DNA from: DASZGL01 sp035938875
GTDB lineage: Bacteria > Chloroflexota > Dormibacteria > Aeolococcales > Aeolococcaceae
Assembly (NCBI GenBank): GCA_035938875.1
Contig: DASZGL010000024.1
Coordinates: 1-9,530, forward strand
DNA: 9,530 nt
Direction: 5' to 3'
Shown in pieces: positions 6,094 to 9,530 of the stretch. Within the stretch, counting starts at the first letter, position 1, and every line of letters starts with the position of its first letter. The notes under the pieces were generated by a model, which saw nothing but the letters and a program-made list of their open reading frames with translations, had not been told where the DNA came from and ran no database searches. Position numbers and translations under genes: made by a program.

Positions 6094-7157
6094 GTCGCCG
6101 GCGACATCACGCGGTCCCCAAGGCGGTAGAGGTCGATCGGCGTAGTCCAGAGGACGGCGTCGAGCGCGTCGTCGGACATGCCCGTCGCCGACATCTCGGC
6201 GACGAACGTCGCTACCGCGTGGGGATAGAGGGCGTCGGGATGGGGAAAGTCGCTGGCCCACATCACGTGGTCGCCGCCGACTCGCTCAGTGACCCAGGCG
6301 GCGAGCTCGTCGTCGGAATCAGTGGAGATGACGCACTGACGGGCGAAGTACTGCGACGGTTTCAGTGACAGGTGGGCGCACTCTTCGGCGGCCATCCACT
6401 CGACGTGACCATCGAGGCGCGACATCCAGTAGGGCAGCCATCCGGTCCCCGACTCGAGGTAGGCGACGCGCATCGCCGGGTGACGCTCCAGCGCGCCGCC
6501 GACCACGAGACTGGCCATGGCCATCATCTGCTCCATGGGATGGGAGCAGGCGTGGCGTTCGGTGAAGCTGCGGAACCGGTCACTCCCTGCGGTCGGACCA
6601 CGGAGTCCGAGCCCCTCGTGGACGGCGAGCACCAGGTGCGTTTCCTCGACGGCGTCGTACAGCTGGTCGTATGCGGCGTCACCCAGGTTGCGCGAATAGA
6701 GATGGTTGGGCCGCACCAAGACGGCGACCAGCCCCAAGCCGGCGGCGCGGCGCACCTCGTCAGCGGCAATGCGGGGATCGGCCAGGGGCACGACCGCCGA
6801 GGCGAACAGCCGGCGCGGGTCGACACTGCAGTAGCCGGCCACCCAGTCGTTGTAGGCACGGCAGGCGCGCGCCGACTCGGCGGCGTCAAGGCCGGGCTGA
6901 AACGGCGCGAACAGTCCCTGCGAGGGATAGAGGACGCAGGCGTCGATGCCCTCGACATCCATGGCGCGCAGGTACGACGGGCCGTCGAAGCGCGCCGCGA
7001 GCTGATCGGCGACCCGACCGGCGTCACCGCAGGGAACCATCGGCGTGGTCGCCGGCAGGTCGACAGGCAGCGTCCCCGGCGTCACCCAGTCGGCGAACAG
7101 CTCGAACGGCTCGACGACGTGCGCATCCGCGTCGAACACGCGGCGTTGCTCATGCAC
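6090..7157 (-). CDS. Amidohydrolase-2 family TIM-barrel metal-dependent hydrolase / decarboxylase
   Basis: A 355-residue protein of the amidohydrolase-related family that includes ACMSD and gamma-resorcylate decarboxylase. The N-terminal metal motif is FDADAHVVEP, with D11-x-H13 in place of the HxH of typical members. Further expected ligand or catalytic positions are H180 (LAVHEG), H206 (HACSHPMEQ) and D303 (WASDFPHPD). These enzymes hydrolyse C-N or C-O bonds or decarboxylate aromatic or unsaturated acids with one metal ion; sequence alone does not decide between these. The start is GTG 7157, the only start between the in-frame TGA of the preceding SDR and the metal motif, with GAGAGG about 11 bases upstream. 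It is the only junction in the operon with a gap (15 bases upstream). Its stop overlaps the next gene as GTGA. Confidence 0.9.
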   Translation of the reverse strand: MHEQRRVFDADAHVVEPFELFADWVTPGTLPVDLPATTPMVPCGDAGRVADQLAARFDGPSYLRAMDVEGIDACVLYPSQGLFAPFQPGLDAAESARACRAYNDWVAGYCSVDPRRLFASAVVPLADPRIAADEVRRAAGLGLVAVLVRPNHLYSRNLGDAAYDQLYDAVEETHLVLAVHEGLGLRGPTAGSDRFRSFTERHACSHPMEQMMAMASLVVGGALERHPAMRVAYLESGTGWLPYWMSRLDGHVEWMAAEECAHLSLKPSQYFARQCVISTDSDDELAAWVTERVGGDHVMWASDFPHPDALYPHAVATFVAEMSATGMSDDALDAVLWTTPIDLYRLGDRVMSPAT

Positions 7158-7172
7158 GGTCGCGCGCGCCTC

Positions 7173-7943
7173 TCACATCCGCCGCGCAGCGAGCCCGCCG
7201 TCGAGCGGCAGCACCATTCCGCTCGTGTATCGCGAGGCGTCGGAGAGCAGGAAGAGCACGGCGTCGCACACCTCATCCGCAGTGCCGAGGCGACGCATGG
7301 GAATGTTCGCCGCAACCATATCGCGAAGCGCCTGAGGATTCTCCGCCTGGGCGACGACGGTGAGGAACAGCCCGGCATCACACGCCGAGGGAGAGACCAC
7401 GTTGACCCGCACCTGGGCGGCGGCGTTCTCGATGGCCGCCTGCTTGCAGAGGTTGACCAGCGCCCCCTTGCTGGTGCAGTACGCGGCGTACTGCGGGGCG
7501 GGGATGGCGCCGAGCACCGATCCCAGGGCAACGATGGAGCCACCGCCGCCGGCGACCATCCGGGGAATCGCGGCGCGCATGCAGAGAAAGGGCCCACGGA
7601 GGTTGACGCCAAGAATCCGATCCCACTCCTCGTCGGTGCAGTCGACGATGCTCGAACGCGTCTCCACCGCGGCGCTGAGCACCAGGGCGTGCAGCGCGCC
7701 GTCGATGGAGGCTGCGGCCGCGGCCCGCTCGACGTCGGCGCTGACGGTGACGTCACCGGCCACCATCAGCGCGCGCCCCCGCGCAGAGGAGATGCTGTCG
7801 ACAACCCGCTGCGCCGCCGGCTCGTCGATGTCCATGACGCACACCCGCGCTCCCTCGACAGCGAGCCGCTGAGCGATCGCGGCACCCAGTCCCGAGCCTC
7901 CACCGGTGACCAGCGCGGCGCGGCCCTGCATGACGCCACTCAT
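7173..7943 (-). CDS. Short-chain dehydrogenase/reductase with divergent NNAG motif
   Basis: A 256-residue SDR. The nucleotide motif is TGGGSGLG (13-20) with D38 after strand 2, and the catalytic residues N114, S142, Y155 and K159 (YCTSK) are present, so it should be active. The structural NNAG motif is replaced by LSAA (89-92), and the usual P-G turn after strand 6 reads SPSACDAG. It is closely similar to its upstream neighbour (7940-8698): both share CTDE-W, CRAAIPRM or MRAAIPRM, GGGG, SVLG, PMRRLG and LP-DGGLAA-R, indicating tandem duplication followed by divergence. ATG 7943 overlaps the neighbour's stop as ATGA. The longer open frame up to 8402 lies over that neighbour and is not coding. 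Likely a ring or side-chain alcohol/ketone oxidoreductase; substrate unknown. Confidence 0.91.
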   Translation of the reverse strand: MSGVMQGRAALVTGGGSGLGAAIAQRLAVEGARVCVMDIDEPAAQRVVDSISSARGRALMVAGDVTVSADVERAAAAASIDGALHALVLSAAVETRSSIVDCTDEEWDRILGVNLRGPFLCMRAAIPRMVAGGGGSIVALGSVLGAIPAPQYAAYCTSKGALVNLCKQAAIENAAAQVRVNVVSPSACDAGLFLTVVAQAENPQALRDMVAANIPMRRLGTADEVCDAVLFLLSDASRYTSGMVLPLDGGLAARRM

Positions 7944-8698
7944 CGCAGCGCCGCCAGCCCGCCGTCGCAGGGAAGCACGGCGCCCGACATGTACGCCGAC
8001 CTCGACGATGCCAGGAAGAGTGCCGTCTCGGCGACGTCGCCGGCCAGGCCAAGGCGGCGCATCGGCACGTGGGCGAGCATGCCGTCGAGGAAGCCGTCGA
8101 CGTCGGCAATGCCCTCGAGCACCTTGCGAAATCGCGGCGTGTCGATGGACCCAGGGGCGATGACGTTGGCCCGGATCTGTGGACCGTACTCCACCGCGAT
8201 CTGCCGGGTGAGCGCCACCAGCCCCGCTTTGGCGGCTCCGTAGGCGGCGTAGCCCTCGGAGCCGATCAGGCCGAGCACGGACGCGGTGTTGATGATGCAG
8301 CCGCCACCGCCATCGAGCATGCGCGGTATCGCCGCGCGACAGGCGTAGAAGATGGCGTTGAGGTTGGTCGCGATGGTCAGGTCCCACTGCTCGTCGGTGC
8401 ACTCGACCAGCCGTCCCGACATCTGCACGGCCGCGTTGTTGTAGAGGATGTCGAGGCGGCCGAAACGCGCCACCGTCTCCGCGACCATGGCGTCAGCGCT
8501 GTCACGGCGCGAGACGTCGGCGTGCACCGCGACCGCCGACGAGCCCGCCGCCGTCACCATCGCCACCGTCTCCGCCGATCCTTCATCGTTGACGTCGACG
8601 ACGGCGATGCGCGCGCCATGACGGGCGAAGAGCACGGCAGCAGCGCGACCCTGCCCCGACGCCGCCCCGGTGATGAGCGCGACCTTGTCCTCGAGCAC
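7940..8698 (-). CDS. Short-chain dehydrogenase/reductase, first gene of the six-gene operon
   Basis: A 252-residue classical SDR: TGAASGQG (10-17), D35 after strand 2 (NAD preference expected), NNAA (87-90), tetrad N112, S140, Y153 and K157 (YGAAK), then APGSIDTPRF and the C-terminal SGAVLPCDGG. GTG 8698 is preferred to TTG 8710 because GGAGG lies five bases before the GTG, inside the codons a TTG start would use. It is the promoter-proximal gene of the operon running to 3829, and its stop overlaps the next SDR by four bases. That next gene is its paralogue, but only this copy keeps NNA. Expected role is NAD-dependent oxidation of a secondary alcohol or the reverse; substrate unknown. Confidence 0.92.
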   Translation of the reverse strand: MLEDKVALITGAASGQGRAAAVLFARHGARIAVVDVNDEGSAETVAMVTAAGSSAVAVHADVSRRDSADAMVAETVARFGRLDILYNNAAVQMSGRLVECTDEQWDLTIATNLNAIFYACRAAIPRMLDGGGGCIINTASVLGLIGSEGYAAYGAAKAGLVALTRQIAVEYGPQIRANVIAPGSIDTPRFRKVLEGIADVDGFLDGMLAHVPMRRLGLAGDVAETALFLASSRSAYMSGAVLPCDGGLAALR

Positions 8699-8703
8699 GA
8701 AAT

Positions 8704-8708
8704 CCTCC
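8704..8708 (-). promoter_or_regulatory. Ribosome binding site deciding the start of the operon's first gene
   Basis: GGAGG on the minus strand, five bases before GTG 8698. It overlaps the alternative TTG at 8710, which makes that upstream start unlikely. Confidence 0.75.
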
Positions 8709-8720
8709 AACCGCGGCGCA
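8705..8720 (-). repeat. 16-base element, copy 2, at the operon promoter
   Basis: Identical to 2058-2073 and in the same orientation relative to the downstream SDR. It starts at the last base of the -10 box and runs into the ribosome binding site, where a bound repressor would block transcription. Confidence 0.4.
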
Positions 8721-8749
8721 TCCTACGGACCGCGGCGCGGCAGCGTCCA
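8720..8749 (-). promoter_or_regulatory. Promoter of the six-gene operon
   Basis: On the minus strand TGGACG (8744-8749, four of six match) and TAGGAT (8720-8725, TAnnnT type) are 18 bases apart. The predicted start near 8713 leaves a leader of about 15 bases, just enough for GGAGG. The nine-base word CCGCGGCGC occurs on each side of the -10 box (8711-8719 and 8730-8738), offset by 19 bases or about two helical turns, a possible paired operator. Confidence 0.5.
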
Positions 8750-8792
8750 TCGCCTCGCGACGGATTGTCCTCGCCGCCTGGCGACCGGACAC

Positions 8793-8798
8793 TAGACT
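8793..8798 (+). promoter_or_regulatory. Possible -10 box of the aldo/keto reductase gene
   Basis: TAGACT fits the actinobacterial -10 and would give a leader of roughly 29 bases. No clear -35 box is found at 17-18 bases. A small inverted repeat TCGCC/GGCGA (8771-8784) occupies the -35 region and could bind an activator (inference). It lies in the divergent gap 8699-8833 opposite the operon promoter. Confidence 0.35.
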
Positions 8799-8833
8799 CA
8801 GGCCGCCCTCGATTCCAGCCCGCAGGAGTGCTC

Positions 8834-9530
8834 ATGGACTACACGCACCTAGGCCGGTCAGGTCTCTCGGTCAGCCGTCTCTGCCTGGGCACTATGAACT
8901 TCGGACCGCAGACCACCGAGGCGGACTCCCACACCCTGATGGACCACGCCCTCGATGTCGGCATCAACTTCTTCGACACCGCGAACGTCTACGGGTGGCG
9001 CAAGGGTGAGGGCGTCACCGAGCAGATCGTGGGCCGCTGGTTCGCGCAGGGTGGCGGACGGCGCGACAAGGTGGTCATCGCCACCAAGCTCTACGCGTCG
9101 ATGAGTGACTGGCCGAACGACACGTTCCTCTCAGCACGCAACATCCGCCGCGCCTGCGAGGGCTCCCTGCGACGCCTCCAGACAGACCACATCGACCTCT
9201 ATCAGATGCATCACATCGACCGGAACACTCCGTGGGAGGAGATCTGGCAGGCGATGGAGGTGCTGGTGCAGCAGGGCAAGGTGATCTACGTGGGGTCCTC
9301 GAACTTCGCCGGCTGGCACATCGCCAAGGCGCAGGAGGCGGCGCGGACACGGCACTTCATGGGGCTTTGCAGCGAGCAGTCGCTGTACAACCTCGCCGAG
9401 CGGATGATCGAGCTCGAGGTCATCCCCGCATGCGCCGATTACGGCCTCGGGCTCATCCCCTACAGCCCGCTGGCCGGCGGACTCCTGGGCGGCATCCTCC
9501 GTAAGCAGCGCGAGGGACGAAGCGCCAGTC
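8834..9530 (+). CDS. Aldo/keto reductase (partial, 3' end outside window)
   Basis: NAD(P)H-dependent oxidoreductase with a TIM-barrel fold; 232 residues are visible and the frame is open at the right edge. The catalytic tetrad is complete: D48 and Y53 (FFDTANVYG), K85 (IATKLY) and H126 (DLYQMHHID). The start MDYTHLGRSGLSVSRLCLGTMNFG is typical of the YhdN/Tas-like group of bacterial reductases. Cofactor-binding pieces VGSSNF and YSPLAGGLLGG appear near 156 and 212. ATG 8834 has AGGAG five bases upstream. The whole C-terminal part, which carries the phosphate-binding loop for NADPH, is missing from the window. It diverges from the six-gene operon across 135 bases and may be co-controlled. Expected to reduce a ketone or aldehyde; substrate unknown. 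Confidence 0.93.
   Translation, partial: MDYTHLGRSGLSVSRLCLGTMNFGPQTTEADSHTLMDHALDVGINFFDTANVYGWRKGEGVTEQIVGRWFAQGGGRRDKVVIATKLYASMSDWPNDTFLSARNIRRACEGSLRRLQTDHIDLYQMHHIDRNTPWEEIWQAMEVLVQQGKVIYVGSSNFAGWHIAKAQEAARTRHFMGLCSEQSLYNLAERMIELEVIPACADYGLGLIPYSPLAGGLLGGILRKQREGRSAS

Noticed and set aside
6094..6261. An N-terminal extension of the SDR at 5356-6093.
   Set aside because: It is Arg/Pro-rich, overlaps the end of the amidohydrolase, and is displaced by the GTGA overlap that gives a normal SDR start.
6372..8243. A 623-codon open frame on the plus strand.
   Set aside because: It lies antisense to the amidohydrolase and two SDRs, all clear conserved families. Its translation is low-complexity (rich in Arg, Gly, His) with no recognisable domain. 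Long antisense frames are expected opposite GC-rich genes.
7944..8402. An N-terminal extension of the SDR at 7173-7943.
   Set aside because: It overlies the neighbouring SDR in another frame; the ATGA overlap at 7940-7943 gives the natural start.
1..9530. KstR or KstR2 type steroid-regulator boxes.
   Set aside because: I looked for AACnnGTT and CAAGnnCTTG type palindromes in the intergenic gaps and saw none. The AACCGTT-like word near 1245 is inside a gene and has the wrong spacing.
1..9530. Mobile elements, CRISPR, tRNA or riboswitch.
   Set aside because: There are no transposase frames, terminal inverted repeats, regular spacer arrays or tRNA-like cloverleafs, and no gap is longer than about 135 bases.

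Overview
The window is densely coding, strongly GC-rich DNA, consistent with a high-GC bacterium. Actinomycetota is the best guess. The support is indirect: actinobacterial-type -10 boxes (TAnnnT), a promoter that places the GntR start codon at the expected transcription start (leaderless), many GTG starts, a thiolase resembling the mycobacterial steroid-catabolism type, and several short-chain dehydrogenases (SDRs). No tRNA, rRNA, CRISPR array, insertion sequence or phage gene was seen.

Layout. Minus strand, 1-2040: a GntR/FCD regulator cut by the left edge, a one-domain cupin with its own promoter and intrinsic terminator, and an SDR with a C-terminal extension. Plus strand, 2119-3789: a complete thiolase diverging from that SDR, then a SnoaL-like/ester-cyclase protein. 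Minus strand, 8698-3829: a compact six-gene operon running SDR, SDR, TIM-barrel amidohydrolase, SDR, M24 metallohydrolase and a free-standing creatinase-type N-terminal domain. Four of its five junctions overlap and the fifth is a 14-base gap. Plus strand, from 8834: an aldo/keto reductase cut by the right edge, diverging from the operon.

How the genes may work together. The content is catabolic: four SDRs, an aldo/keto reductase, a thiolase, a metal-dependent TIM-barrel hydrolase/decarboxylase, an M24-fold hydrolase and two small barrel proteins, with a ligand-responsive regulator of the GntR/FCD class. A plausible reading is oxidation of alcohols or ketones on a cyclic or isoprenoid/steroid-like substrate, ring or amide cleavage by the amidohydrolase and M24 enzymes, and thiolytic release of acyl-CoA. 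The substrate cannot be read from the sequence.

Most unusual points: the six-gene operon as a unit; an M24 enzyme with all five metal ligands but apparently without the peptidase-type histidines; a lone creatinase-N domain translated with it; a 16-base identical element just upstream of two separate SDR genes; a cupin with the motif-2 His replaced by Glu; and an SDR that has lost the NNAG motif.
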